NCBI RefSeq assembly: GCF_001270745.1
Contig: NZ_LFXL01000025.1
Coordinates: forward strand, 1 to 64,000
Source of the DNA: Jiangella muralis
Lineage (GTDB): Bacteria > Actinomycetota > Actinomycetes > Jiangellales > Jiangellaceae
Length of the DNA: 64,000 bases
Reading direction: 5' to 3'
Part shown: one piece after another, positions 32,264 through 40,359 of the stretch
How positions within the stretch are numbered: position 1 is the stretch's first letter
Layout: every line of letters begins with the position of its first letter
Position numbers and translations under genes: made by a program
Notes under the pieces: model-generated
What the model was told of the DNA's origin: nothing
What the model saw: the letters and a program-made list of their open reading frames with translations, nothing else
The model's database searches: none

Positions 32264-32320
32264 CCGGTGATCATGATCCCTGGCGGTCACCCTGCGACCG
32301 CCAGAGCACATCATCACCGG
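32264..32320. repeat. nested inverted repeat between rplT and the SpoU gene
   Basis: An inner perfect hairpin, CTGGCGGTC (32280-32288) with GACCGCCAG (32296-32304), is enclosed by CCGGTGAT (32264-32271) and ATCACCGG (32313-32320). The outer arm contains TGATCATGAT, reminiscent of the ATGATCAT repeats elsewhere. It lies upstream of the methyltransferase start and downstream of the rplT terminator. Confidence 0.65.
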
Positions 32321-32329
32321 AACAGACGA

Positions 32330-32359
32330 AGACCGGGCCTGCCGATGCAGGCCCGGTCT
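32330..32359 (-). terminator. terminator of infC-rpmI-rplT
   Basis: AGACCGGGCCTGC (32330-32342) pairs perfectly over 13 bp with GCAGGCCCGGTCT (32347-32359), with a 4-base loop. On the minus strand it follows the rplT stop by 17 bases and leads into TCTTCGTCTGTTCC, which is T-rich for this genome. Confidence 0.8.
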
Positions 32360-32376
32360 CGGCGAACGATCGACGC

Positions 32377-32757
32377 TCAGGCCGCCGGCGCGTTGCGGTC
32401 GGCGGGCAGCGCGGCGCGCGCGACCTCGACCAGTGCCTTGAACGCGCCCGGGTCGTTGACGGCGAGGTCGGCGAGCATCTTGCGGTCGACGTCGACCTCG
32501 GCCAGCCGCAGGCCCTGGATGAAGCGGTTGTACGTCAGGCCCTCGGCGCGGGACGCCGCGTTGATGCGGGTGATCCACAGCTGCCGGAAGTCGCCCTTGC
32601 GCTGCTTGCGGTCGCGGTAGGCGTAGACGAGCGAGTGGGTGACCTGCTCCTTCGCCTTCCGGTACATCCGGGAGCGCTGACCCCGGTAGCCGCTGGCCCG
32701 CTCGAGGGTCTGACGGCGCTTCTTGTGGGCGTTGGCCGCCCGCTTCACGCGTGCCAC
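32377..32757 (-). CDS. rplT: 50S ribosomal protein L20
   Basis: L20 binds 23S rRNA early in 50S assembly. The 126 residues start [19 protein letters not shown], with the basic [20 protein letters not shown] and the conserved [20 protein letters not shown]. It is the third gene of the infC-rpmI-rplT operon, 59 bases after rpmI, and is followed by a strong terminator. Confidence 0.98.
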   Translation of the reverse strand: MARVKRAANAHKKRRQTLERASGYRGQRSRMYRKAKEQVTHSLVYAYRDRKQRKGDFRQLWITRINAASRAEGLTYNRFIQGLRLAEVDVDRKMLADLAVNDPGAFKALVEVARAALPADRNAPAA

Positions 32758-32816
32758 TGGTACTCCTTGCTGAGTTCGGCCACACCGGCCGAAGGGGTGA
32801 ACTGGACGGTCGCCGC

Positions 32817-33011
32817 TTACTTGCCGAGCAGCTTCTTGATGCGGCCCTGGTCGGCCTTGGCCACCTCAGTGGTGCCGGCGAGCTTCCGCGTCAGCGTGGA
32901 CGGCTTGTGCTCCAGGTAGTGGCGGCGGTTCGCCTTCTGGCGCAGCACCTTCCCGCTCCCGGTGATGCGGAACCGCTTGCTCGAGCCGCTGTGCGTCTTG
33001 TTCTTCGGCAT
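32817..33011 (-). CDS. rpmI: 50S ribosomal protein L35
   Basis: The 64-residue basic protein L35 of the large subunit: [20 protein letters not shown], then [16 protein letters not shown] and the final KLLGK. ATG 33011 lies 18 bases after the infC stop. Middle gene of the operon with infC and rplT. Confidence 0.98.
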   Translation of the reverse strand: MPKNKTHSGSSKRFRITGSGKVLRQKANRRHYLEHKPSTLTRKLAGTTEVAKADQGRIKKLLGK

Positions 33012-33029
33012 GGCGCCGTGTACTCCTCG

Positions 33030-33710
33030 TCAGTCTTCGTTGTCGGGGGTGGGACGAACGACCTCGGGCCGGTCGGCCTTCTCGGCCTCGGCCGCCGCCC
33101 GGCTCGCCGCGCGCTCGACCCTCTCGGCCTCGTCGTCGGCGTCCCGCTGCGCCTGCCGCTCGACCTTCGCCGCTTCCTTCTCGGCCTTGGCGTCGGCCTT
33201 CTTCCGGTGCGGCCCCAACACCATGATCATGTTGCGGCCGTCCTGCTTCGGCGACGACTCGACGAAACCGAGCTCGGTGACGTCCTCGGCCAGCTTCTGC
33301 AGCAGCCGGAAGCCGAGCTCCGGGCGCGACTGCTCGCGGCCACGGAACATGATGGTGACCTTGACCTTGTCACCCTCGGCAAGGAAGCGTTCGACCGCGC
33401 GCTTCTTGGTCTCGTAGTCGTGCTTGTCGATCTTGGGGCGGAGCTTCTGCTCCTTGATCAGGACGTGCGACTGGTTCCGGCGAGCCGCGCGCTCCTTCAT
33501 GGCGGACTCGTACTTGAACTTGCCGTAGTCCATGAGCTTGGCCACCGGCGGCCGGGCGCCGGGCGCGACCTCGACCAGGTCGAGATCGGCCTCCGCCGCA
33601 AGCCGGAGCGCGTCCTCGATGCGGACGATGCCGACCTGCTCACCGTTGGGGCCGACGAGCCGGACCTCCGACACGCGGATCCGGTCGTTGATGCGGGGCT
33701 CTGCGCTGAT
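33030..33710 (-). CDS. infC: translation initiation factor IF-3
   Basis: A 226-residue IF-3. The N-domain begins [20 protein letters not shown], and the linker holds [19 protein letters not shown]. The C-domain has [16 protein letters not shown] and [18 protein letters not shown], followed by an unusually long charged Ala/Glu/Lys/Arg tail of ~50 residues. I place the start at an ATC codon (33710): AGGAGG lies 5 bases upstream, homologues begin here, and no ATG/GTG/TTG occurs near. A non-AUG start is the hallmark of infC autocontrol in other bacteria (AUU in E. coli). The frame stays open to 33983, but that region is leader. Confidence 0.92.
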   Translation of the reverse strand: MSAEPRINDRIRVSEVRLVGPNGEQVGIVRIEDALRLAAEADLDLVEVAPGARPPVAKLMDYGKFKYESAMKERAARRNQSHVLIKEQKLRPKIDKHDYETKKRAVERFLAEGDKVKVTIMFRGREQSRPELGFRLLQKLAEDVTELGFVESSPKQDGRNMIMVLGPHRKKADAKAEKEAAKVERQAQRDADDEAERVERAASRAAAEAEKADRPEVVRPTPDNED

Positions 33711-33858
33711 GCCTTCCTCCTGAATTCGACGGGGTGATGCCTCGACCACGCCGCGGAAACACGAATGGCCTCCGCGAACGTACATCGCAGAGGCCAAACC
33801 CATCGGCGTCGCGGCCCATTCCTGAACCACGACCACAAGGGCGTCCAACGGACGCCCT
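33711..33858 (-). promoter_or_regulatory. structured 5' leader of infC-rpmI-rplT
   Basis: On the minus strand the leader holds a perfect 9-bp hairpin (AGGGCGTCC/GGACGCCCT, 33838-33846 and 33850-33858, 3-base loop) followed by TGTGGTCGTGG, then a 10-bp stem (33767-33776 with 33786-33795, one G-U pair). The ribosome site AGGAGG is at 33716-33721. L20 or IF-3 feedback through such leaders is known in other phyla; here the function is inferred from position. The rest of 33859-33975 shows nothing definite. Confidence 0.5.
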
Positions 33859-33975
33859 GACCAGGGAACCCGACGATCTGTGCGATCGTTGCGGGTGGGA
33901 GCGGACTCCGCTTGCTGGCCGCCCCACTCGAGGGTTCGAGTCAGACGGTCCGGTCGGTGTGAGAGCCTACCATGA

Positions 33976-34323
33976 ATGAGCACGCCAGATCACATCGCTT
34001 CCCAGGCCGGTCGCGACATCGCCGACGTCCCCGCCGTCGAGGTCATCTCCACGGCCGCCGTCCACCTCATGAGCGCCGCCGCCGTCCATCTCGGACTGGC
34101 CGAGGATCTCCCGGAGCACCGCGATCTCGACGAGGCGCGGTCACTGATCGAGGCGCTCGCCGGCCTCATCACCGCCGCCGCCCCGTCGCTGGGGACGCAC
34201 CACGCGGGGCCGTTGCGGGACGGCTTGAAGACGCTGCAGCTGGCGTTCCGCGAGACGTCGCCCATGCCCGATGCCGTCGGCGAAGGGCCCGGGGAGAAGT
34301 ACACCGGGCCGGTGTACTCGTAG
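33976..34323 (+). CDS. DUF1844 family protein
   Basis: A 115-residue protein conserved beside infC in actinobacteria. The helix-rich core [20 protein letters not shown], then [20 protein letters not shown] and [16 protein letters not shown], matches DUF1844. There is no signal or membrane segment. The ATG at 33976 ([12 protein letters not shown]) is divergent from the infC leader, and the two transcripts may overlap at their 5' ends. Function unknown. Confidence 0.88.
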   Translation: MSTPDHIASQAGRDIADVPAVEVISTAAVHLMSAAAVHLGLAEDLPEHRDLDEARSLIEALAGLITAAAPSLGTHHAGPLRDGLKTLQLAFRETSPMPDAVGEGPGEKYTGPVYS

Positions 34324-34330
34324 CGCTCCG

Positions 34331-34382
34331 ATGATCATCAAAGTTTCAGGGGGTCCTGGCGCCGCTTTTCTTTGATGATCAT
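34331..34382. repeat. intergenic inverted repeat, ATGATCAT family (copy 2)
   Basis: ATGATCATCAAAG (34331-34343) pairs perfectly with CTTTGATGATCAT (34370-34382) across a 26-base loop. It lies between the convergent DUF1844 and SseB genes, where it could act as a two-way terminator. It shares the arm core with copies at 14261 and 41452. Confidence 0.8.
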
Positions 34383-34395
34383 GGGGCGAACGGGG

Positions 34396-34968
34396 TCAGC
34401 CCATCAGGGCGCGCCGGACCCGGCGGCGGACGCGACGCCAGACGCCGCCGCGAACGGCGCCGCCGTCGTCAGCCACCGTGGGGTCGGCTCGGCCGACGCC
34501 GGGCCAGGGGCCGAGCGGACGCCAGCCGGAGGCGAGGGAACGCAGGTCGGCTGCGTCGACGGCGAACATGACGGGGCCGGCGAGGTCGATGACGAGGGCT
34601 TCGGCGCCGTCGGCGAGGGCGGCCTCGGCGGCGCTGCGGGTCGGCACCGGGGACGGGCGGGCCGCGGGGTTCCAGCGGTGCAGCGACTCGACGCAGGTGA
34701 AGGCGAGCAGCCCTCGGCGGCCGTCGCGGCCGGTGGTGAGGACCGTCGCCATGGCGGTCTCCTTCTCCGCGCCGGTGGCGTCGACCGACTCGGCGACCGC
34801 GACCACCGGGATCAGCAGCCGGCCGGCCGCCAGCGCCGCGAGCACGTCGGCCGAGCCGCCCTCGCCCCGCTCGTACGCGGCCAGTGCGGCCACGATGCGG
34901 GGGTCGGCCGCGCCGTCGTCATCGCCGAAGGGCGTGGACGGCACGCGGCGTCGGGGCACAGCGGTCAC
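34396..34968 (-). CDS. SseB family protein
   Basis: A 190-residue protein with the SseB N-terminal domain: DVLAALAAGRLLIPVVAVAE, then KETAMATVLTTGRDGRRGLL and ALVIDLAGPVMFAVDAADLR. SseB-like proteins in actinobacteria are uncharacterised; this one sits in its usual place next to DUF1844-infC. The C-terminus is strongly basic (WRRVRRRVRRALMG) and may contact nucleic acid or membrane. GTG start at 34968. It is divergent from the kinase gene. Confidence 0.85.
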   Translation of the reverse strand: MTAVPRRRVPSTPFGDDDGAADPRIVAALAAYERGEGGSADVLAALAAGRLLIPVVAVAESVDATGAEKETAMATVLTTGRDGRRGLLAFTCVESLHRWNPAARPSPVPTRSAAEAALADGAEALVIDLAGPVMFAVDAADLRSLASGWRPLGPWPGVGRADPTVADDGGAVRGGVWRRVRRRVRRALMG

Positions 34969-35148
34969 GGGCGGCGACCATAGCCCGCCGACGCGCCCGG
35001 CGCCATCCGATTGGCGGTATTGGTCCGCAGCAATGCCCCCAATAGCGACATACCGGACGGACGCTCACGAGCGGCGACGTATCGGGCGGGGCTCATCGGC
35101 GGACCGTGTCGATCGGCTCAGGTCCTTCGGTGAACGTACACTCCCCCC

Positions 35149-37275
35149 GTGGACCTCTCCGTCTCCGACGCACCGGTGGGCCGTCTTCTCGACGGACGCT
35201 ACCGGATCGAGGCGCTTCTGGCGCGCGGCGGGATGGCAACGGTCTACAAGGCCACCGACACCCGTCTCGACCGCGCCGTCGCGCTGAAGATCATGCACGC
35301 CGAGCTGGCCGCCGACGACGACTTCGTGGCCCGGTTCATCGACGAGGCGCGTGCCGTCGCGCAGCTGTCCGACCCCAACGTCGTCAACGTGTTCGACCAG
35401 GGCGAGGACTCCGGCGCCGTGTACCTGGCCATGGAGTACATCAACGGCCGCACGCTGCGCGACGTCCTGCACGAGCGGGGGCGGCTGGGCGCCGACCTCG
35501 CGCTCGAGGTGGCCGAATCGGTGCTGTCGGCGCTGGCCGCGGCGCACCGGGCCGGCATCGTGCACCGCGACGTCAAGCCCGAGAACGTGCTGGTCGGCAA
35601 CGACGGACGGGTGAAGGTCGCCGACTTCGGGCTGGCCCGGGCCAACAGCAGCTCGTCGAAGACCACCCGCGGCCTGCTGGGCACCGTCAGTTACATCTCC
35701 CCCGAGCAGGCGCTCGGCGAGCGGGCCACACCGCGCTCGGACGTCTACTCGGCCGGCATCATGCTCTACGAGGTGCTCACCGGGAAGACGCCGCACGAGG
35801 GGCCGACGGACTTCGTGGTGGTCCGCAGCCACATCGACGACGACGTCCCGCCGCCGTCCGAGGCGGTGCCGCTGCCGCCCGCCGTCGACGACCTCGTGCT
35901 GACGGCCACGGCGCGCGAGCCGATGGAGCGCTACGCCGACGCCGGGGCGTTCCTCAACGCCATCCGGTCCACCCGCGCGGCCATCGCCGGCATCCCGCTA
36001 CCCGAGCCGGACGACGACCCCGAGCTCACCGCCGTGCACGCCGAGCCGCGCGACTCCGCGGGCGTCACCCTCGACGAGGCGCTGGCCGGCACCGTGCTGG
36101 CCGGTCAGGTCGGACGGGTCGAGCCGGACGAGCGGACCGCGCCGGACGAAGACGAGACCGGCGACGAGGCCGGCGACGCCGCACCGGCCGACGACCGCTG
36201 GGCCGGCGAGGACAGCCAGCCGGGCTCGACCCGCCGCATCGACGCGCCGCTGTCGATCCGGTTCACCGAGGACGACACCGACGCCGGCGCCGGCGCGGCG
36301 CCGCCGGCCGGCTCGCGGGCCGCCCGGCAGGCCGAGGCGCGTGCCCGCACCAGCAGCCACCGCCGCACCGAGCAGACCCGCGGCCGCCGCGGCCTCTACC
36401 TGTTCCTGTTCGTGCTGCTGCTGGCCATCGGCGTCGCGACGGCGGCGTGGTGGTACGGGTCCGGACGGTGGGAGTCGACGCCGTCGCTGCTCGGCCTCAC
36501 CGCCGAGCAGGCCGAGGCGCGCGCCGACGATTCCGGGTTCAACGCGGTCAACGGCGGTGAGCAGTACTCCGAGTCGGTCGAGGCCGGCCAGATCGTGAGC
36601 ACCGATCCGGCGCCCGGCGAACGGCTGCTCGGCGGCGCCGAGATCAGCTACGTGCTGTCACTCGGCCCGGAACGCTACGAGGTCCCGGAGCTGGTCGGGC
36701 AGACCGTCGACCAGGCGAATGAGCTGGCGGCGCCGCTGTCGATGATCATCCGCGTCGAGGACGAGGTCTACCACGACGAGGTGGAGGCCGGGCTCATCCT
36801 GACCCAGAGCGTCGAGCCGGGCGAGCAGGTGCGCCGCGACACCGAGGTCGCCGTCACCGTCAGCCGCGGGCCGCAGCCGCTGGAGATCGAGAACTTCACC
36901 GGCCGTTCCGCCGACGAGGCGCAGGCCGCGCTCGCCGAGGCCGGTTTCACCGTCGACAGGCAGGAACAGAGTTCCGAGGACGTCGAGGCCGGTCTGGTGA
37001 TCTCCCAGGATCCCGCCACCGGTAGCGGTTTCCGTAACGACGAGATCACGATCGTCGTCTCATCCGGACCGGAATTGATCGAAGTTCCGAATGTGCGTGG
37101 CGAAAGAGTGGAAAAGGCCGAGGAAATCCTCCGCGAAGCGGGCTTCGTGCCCGAGGCCGTCGATCTCTTCCCGGAGTTCGGCAGCAGCGGCCGCGGCGAC
37201 CGCGTCCAGAACCAGGAACCCGCCGCCGGCACGCCGGCGCCGCGCGGCTCGACCGTCCGCATCATCTACTTCTGA
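35149..37275 (+). CDS. serine/threonine protein kinase with four PASTA domains (PknB/PknL type)
   Basis: A 708-residue membrane kinase. Kinase domain ~13-275: glycine loop LLARGGMATVYKA, Lys in ALKIMHAEL, catalytic HRDVKPENVLV (~142), DFGLA and GTVSYISPEQA. A charged juxtamembrane segment (~280-410) precedes one membrane span (~415-437, LYLFLFVLLLAIGVATAAWW). Four extracellular PASTA repeats follow at ~443, ~507, ~575 and ~641. PASTA domains bind peptidoglycan fragments or lipid II, so the protein should sense the wall. Position just before nfo and DAHP synthase resembles the pknL neighbourhood of mycobacteria. GTG start at 35149. Confidence 0.93.
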   Translation: MDLSVSDAPVGRLLDGRYRIEALLARGGMATVYKATDTRLDRAVALKIMHAELAADDDFVARFIDEARAVAQLSDPNVVNVFDQGEDSGAVYLAMEYINGRTLRDVLHERGRLGADLALEVAESVLSALAAAHRAGIVHRDVKPENVLVGNDGRVKVADFGLARANSSSSKTTRGLLGTVSYISPEQALGERATPRSDVYSAGIMLYEVLTGKTPHEGPTDFVVVRSHIDDDVPPPSEAVPLPPAVDDLVLTATAREPMERYADAGAFLNAIRSTRAAIAGIPLPEPDDDPELTAVHAEPRDSAGVTLDEALAGTVLAGQVGRVEPDERTAPDEDETGDEAGDAAPADDRWAGEDSQPGSTRRIDAPLSIRFTEDDTDAGAGAAPPAGSRAARQAEARARTSSHRRTEQTRGRRGLYLFLFVLLLAIGVATAAWWYGSGRWESTPSLLGLTAEQAEARADDSGFNAVNGGEQYSESVEAGQIVSTDPAPGERLLGGAEISYVLSLGPERYEVPELVGQTVDQANELAAPLSMIIRVEDEVYHDEVEAGLILTQSVEPGEQVRRDTEVAVTVSRGPQPLEIENFTGRSADEAQAALAEAGFTVDRQEQSSEDVEAGLVISQDPATGSGFRNDEITIVVSSGPELIEVPNVRGERVEKAEEILREAGFVPEAVDLFPEFGSSGRGDRVQNQEPAAGTPAPRGSTVRIIYF

Positions 37276-37276
37276 C

Positions 37277-38149
37277 ATGGCCGGCGCACTCGCCCTCCTG
37301 GGCACCCACCTCCCTGCCGCCGGGAAGCCGGCCACCGTGCCCGAGCGGGCCGCCGGCATGGGCGCGTCGTCGGTACAGGTGTTCCTCGGCAACCCGCGCG
37401 GCTGGGCGGCGACGCCCGGCGACCCGGCCACCGACGACGCCTTCCGCGCCGCCGCGGCCGAGCACGGCCTGACGGTCCTGGTGCACGCCGCGTACCTGGT
37501 CAACCTCGGCAGCCCGGTGCCCGAGACCGCGCGCCGCTCGGCCGCCGCGCTGGCGCACTCGCTGCGCCGGGCCCGCCAGGTCGGCGCCGCCGGCGTCGTC
37601 GTCCACACCGGCTCCTGCGTGACGGCGGGAAGCCGCGACGACGCGTTGCGGCAAGTCCGCGAGCTGCTGCTGCCGCTGCTGGACGAGCTCGACGGCGCCC
37701 CCGGCGGGCCGGAGCTGCTGCTGGAGCCGACCGCCGGCCAGGGCCAGTCGCTGTGCGCGACCATCGACGACCTCGAGCCGTACCTCGGCGCGCTCGACCA
37801 CCATCCGCGGGCGCGCGTGTGCCTCGACACCTGTCACCTGTACGCGGCCGGTCACGACCTCGCGGCGCCGGGCGGCATGACGGCGATGCTGGACCGGTTC
37901 GCCGACGTCGCCGGCGCGGACCGGCTGGCGGCCGTCCACGCGAACGACTCGATGGACGGCTGCGGCTCGTTCCGCGACCGGCACCAGCGCATCGGCAAGG
38001 GACACATCGGCGCCGCCGCCTTCGGCGAACTGCTGCACCACAAATCGGTCGCCGGATTGCCGGTCGTGCTGGAGACGCCGGGCGGCCCACCGGCTTATGC
38101 CGAAGATCTTTCGATGCTGAAGGAATTACAACCGAGTTCCCAGAAATAG
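37277..38149 (+). CDS. nfo: endonuclease IV (AP endonuclease)
   Basis: A 290-residue TIM-barrel AP endonuclease. Zinc-ligand blocks are VLVHAAYLVNLGSP, VVVHTGS, LLLEPTAGQG, RVCLDTCHLYAAGHD, AAVHANDSMDGCGSFRDRHQ and VLETPG, as in Nfo. It cuts 5' of abasic sites in base-excision repair. ATG 37277 is one base after the kinase stop, so they are likely co-transcribed. It is slightly longer than E. coli Nfo only by terminal residues. Confidence 0.93.
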   Translation: MAGALALLGTHLPAAGKPATVPERAAGMGASSVQVFLGNPRGWAATPGDPATDDAFRAAAAEHGLTVLVHAAYLVNLGSPVPETARRSAAALAHSLRRARQVGAAGVVVHTGSCVTAGSRDDALRQVRELLLPLLDELDGAPGGPELLLEPTAGQGQSLCATIDDLEPYLGALDHHPRARVCLDTCHLYAAGHDLAAPGGMTAMLDRFADVAGADRLAAVHANDSMDGCGSFRDRHQRIGKGHIGAAAFGELLHHKSVAGLPVVLETPGGPPAYAEDLSMLKELQPSSQK

Positions 38150-38158
38150 CAACATGAG

Positions 38159-38236
38159 AGGTCAAGTGACCTGATTGTGACCAACTGTCTTACTCCCCGG
38201 ACAACCCTGTCGAACTAGGCTTTCGGTGCCCTAGTT
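38159..38236 (+). promoter_or_regulatory. inverted repeats upstream of the class I DAHP synthase gene
   Basis: AGGTCA-AG-TGACCT (38159-38172) is a perfect palindrome, and AACTAGG (38213-38219) pairs with CCTAGTT (38230-38236) over a 10-base loop. Both lie in the 119-base gap before aroF and could be an operator and a leader hairpin. No Trp/Phe/Tyr-rich leader peptide was seen. Confidence 0.4.
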
Positions 38237-38268
38237 TCGAGGCTGGGGACGAGGCGGGAGGTCGCGTC

Positions 38269-39324
38269 ATGGTGGTCGTGATGTCGCCCGAAGCGACGCC
38301 GGAACAGGTCGACGCCGTCGTGGCACGGGTCCGCACCACGGGCGGCGAGGCGTTCGTCAGCCGCGGTGTCCGGCGCACCATCATCGGCCTCGTCGGCGAC
38401 GTCGACGACTTCCGCGCCCTCAACCTGCGCAGCCTGCCCGGCGTGGCCGACGTCATCGCCATCTCCACGCCGTACAAGCTGGTCAGCGTCGACCACCAGC
38501 CGGCCCGCGGCACCGTCGTCGTGGGTAGCGGCACCGGTGCGCGTCCGGTCCTGATCGGCCCCGACACCTTCACGCTGATCGCCGGCCCGTGTGCTGTCGA
38601 GTCGCTGGAGCAGACGCTCGAGGCGGCCGAGATGGCCAAGGCGGCCGGCGCCACCATGCTGCGCGGCGGCGCGTTCAAGCCGCGCGCCGCGCCACGGGAG
38701 TTCCAGGGCCTGGGCAGGGTCGGCCTGCACATCCTGGCCGAGGTCCGCGAGGTCACCGGCCTGCCCGTCGTCACCGAGGTGATCGACCCCGCCGACGTCG
38801 ATCTCGTCAGCGGGTACGCCGACATGCTGCAGGTCGGCGCGCGCAACATGCAGAACACCGCGCTGCTGCAGGCGGTCGGCCGGGCCGGCAAGCCGGTGCT
38901 GCTCAAGCGCGGCATCCAGGCCACCGTCGACGAGTGGCTCATGGCCGCCGAGTACGTCGCCCAGCGCGGCAACCTCGACATCGTGCTGTGCGAGCGCGGC
39001 ATCCGCACGTTCGAGACCGCCACGGCGACGACGCTCGACATCGCGGCCATCCCGATCGTGCAGCGGCTCTCACACCTGCCGGTCATCGTCGACCCGTCCC
39101 ACTCGGCCGCGCGGCGCGACCTCGTGCTGCCGCTGTCACGGGCGGCCATCGCGGTCGGCGCCGACGGCATCCTCGTCGACGTCCACCCCGATCCAGAGGC
39201 GGCGCTGTGCGACGGCCCGCAGTCGCTGGCCGGCGCCGACGTCCGCGAGCTGGCGTCGACGCTGCGGCGGCTCGTCCCCGCCTCGGGCCGCGTGCTGGGC
39301 GAGCCCTCCCCCGCGGTGATGTGA
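38269..39324 (+). CDS. aroF: 3-deoxy-7-phosphoheptulonate synthase, class I (AroF type)
   Basis: First step of the shikimate pathway: PEP plus erythrose 4-phosphate to DAHP. The 351 residues comprise an N-terminal ferredoxin-like regulatory domain (~1-85, MVVVMSPEATPEQVDAVVAR) and the type I-beta catalytic barrel: LIAGPCAVES, MLRGGAFKPRAAP, QVGARNMQN, VLLKRGIQAT and VDPSHSAARRDLV. GGGAGG precedes ATG 38269. The N-terminal domain suggests feedback by an aromatic end product. A second, unrelated DAHP synthase lies at 50200-51561. Confidence 0.94.
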   Translation: MVVVMSPEATPEQVDAVVARVRTTGGEAFVSRGVRRTIIGLVGDVDDFRALNLRSLPGVADVIAISTPYKLVSVDHQPARGTVVVGSGTGARPVLIGPDTFTLIAGPCAVESLEQTLEAAEMAKAAGATMLRGGAFKPRAAPREFQGLGRVGLHILAEVREVTGLPVVTEVIDPADVDLVSGYADMLQVGARNMQNTALLQAVGRAGKPVLLKRGIQATVDEWLMAAEYVAQRGNLDIVLCERGIRTFETATATTLDIAAIPIVQRLSHLPVIVDPSHSAARRDLVLPLSRAAIAVGADGILVDVHPDPEAALCDGPQSLAGADVRELASTLRRLVPASGRVLGEPSPAVM

Positions 39325-39325
39325 G

Positions 39326-40228
39326 TCAGCCGACCCGGGCGAGTTCCGGTTCGGGCGTGGCCGCCTGCTGCCGGCGGTGCGCGCGGATCGAGTAGGCCAG
39401 CGCGGCCGCCCACACCAGCACGACCACCACGTACACGACGGCGCGCACCCCGCCCGGCGCGTCGACCCAGTCGCTGCGCAGGATGGTGCGGCCGTTCGTC
39501 AGCACGATCATGCCGCCGACGGCCGAGCCGAGCACCCGCGGCGGGACGATGCGCACCAGCCATGCCGCGATCGGCGCGGCGAGCACGCCGCCGGCCAGCA
39601 GCACGCCGACCCACGCGAAGTCGATGTTCTCGGTGCCGAGGCCGATCAGGAAGCCCACGCTCGCCGCGACCGCGACGAGGAACTCGCTGGTGTCGATCGA
39701 GCCGATCACCTTCCGCGGCTCCATGCGGCCGCTGGCCAGGATCGCCGGGGTGCCGACCGGGCCCCAGCCACCGCCGCCGGTCGAGTCGACGAACCCGGCG
39801 ACCAGCCCGAGCGGCGTGAGGAACCGGCGGCCGAGCGGCTTCGGGTCGCGGCGGACGGGCAGGCCGCGCAGCGTGAACCGCACCAGCAGGTAGACGCCGA
39901 GCGCCAGCAGGATCAGCGACATCACCGGCGCGGCGGCGTCGGTGGACAGGCTCGACAGGAACGTCGCGCCGGCGAACGCGCCGGCCGCGCCCGGCACCCC
40001 GATCTTCGCGACGACCTTCCAGTCGACGTTGCCGAACCGCCAGTGCGACATGCCGGAGACCAGCGTGGTGCCGATCTCGGCCAGGTGGACGGTGGCCGAC
40101 GCGGCCGCGGGGTTCGCCGTCACGGCGAGCAGCAGCGTGCTGGAGGTGACGCCGTACGCCATGCCGAGGCTGCCGTCGACGAGCTGGGCGGCGAAACCGA
40201 CCAAGCCCAGCAGGACGAGGGTACGCAC
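39326..40228 (-). CDS. TauE/SafE-family sulfite/organosulfonate exporter or anion permease
   Basis: A 300-residue membrane protein with ~8 spans in two halves. The N-terminal half has LVGFAAQLVDGSLGMAYGVT, the C-terminal half GLVAGFVDSTGGGGWGPVGT, the twin family motifs. Members move sulfite, sulfonates or other small anions. GTG 40228 was chosen because GGAGG lies 7 bases upstream. It lies convergent to the DAHP synthase gene (1-base gap). An AACTAT/ATAGTT palindrome is upstream, and the sulfate uptake locus is 1.4 kb away, supporting a sulfur role, but only by context. Confidence 0.88.
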   Translation of the reverse strand: MRTLVLLGLVGFAAQLVDGSLGMAYGVTSSTLLLAVTANPAAASATVHLAEIGTTLVSGMSHWRFGNVDWKVVAKIGVPGAAGAFAGATFLSSLSTDAAAPVMSLILLALGVYLLVRFTLRGLPVRRDPKPLGRRFLTPLGLVAGFVDSTGGGGWGPVGTPAILASGRMEPRKVIGSIDTSEFLVAVAASVGFLIGLGTENIDFAWVGVLLAGGVLAAPIAAWLVRIVPPRVLGSAVGGMIVLTNGRTILRSDWVDAPGGVRAVVYVVVVLVWAAALAYSIRAHRRQQAATPEPELARVG

Positions 40229-40259
40229 CCGGCCGCCTCCCAACCACTTAACCCGTCAG

Positions 40260-40275
40260 AACTATAGGAATAGTT
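40260..40275. promoter_or_regulatory. palindrome upstream of the TauE/SafE gene
   Basis: AACTAT-AGGA-ATAGTT is a perfect 6+6 inverted repeat in an AT-rich patch 32 bases before the GTG start. It is a plausible operator or -10 region; the regulator is unknown. Confidence 0.4.
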
Positions 40276-40359
40276 GCCTAGGTCGGGATTGTGGTCAACA
40301 GATGGACGCCAACGTCTCGCACTGCGGACGGCGGCGAGTGCGGCCAGGAGGCGTGACCG

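Noticed and set aside
33925-33950. GGGTTCGAGTC resembling a tRNA T arm in the infC leader
   Set aside because: The flanks do not pair and no other tRNA arms are present.
33711-33983. N-terminal extension of IF-3 from a start at 33983
   Set aside because: The extra ~91 residues are leader sequence with hairpins; IF-3 homology and AGGAGG both point to ATC 33710.
38154-38174. Short ORF MRGQVT before the class I DAHP synthase, as an attenuation peptide
   Set aside because: It has no Trp, Phe or Tyr codons and no convincing ribosome site.
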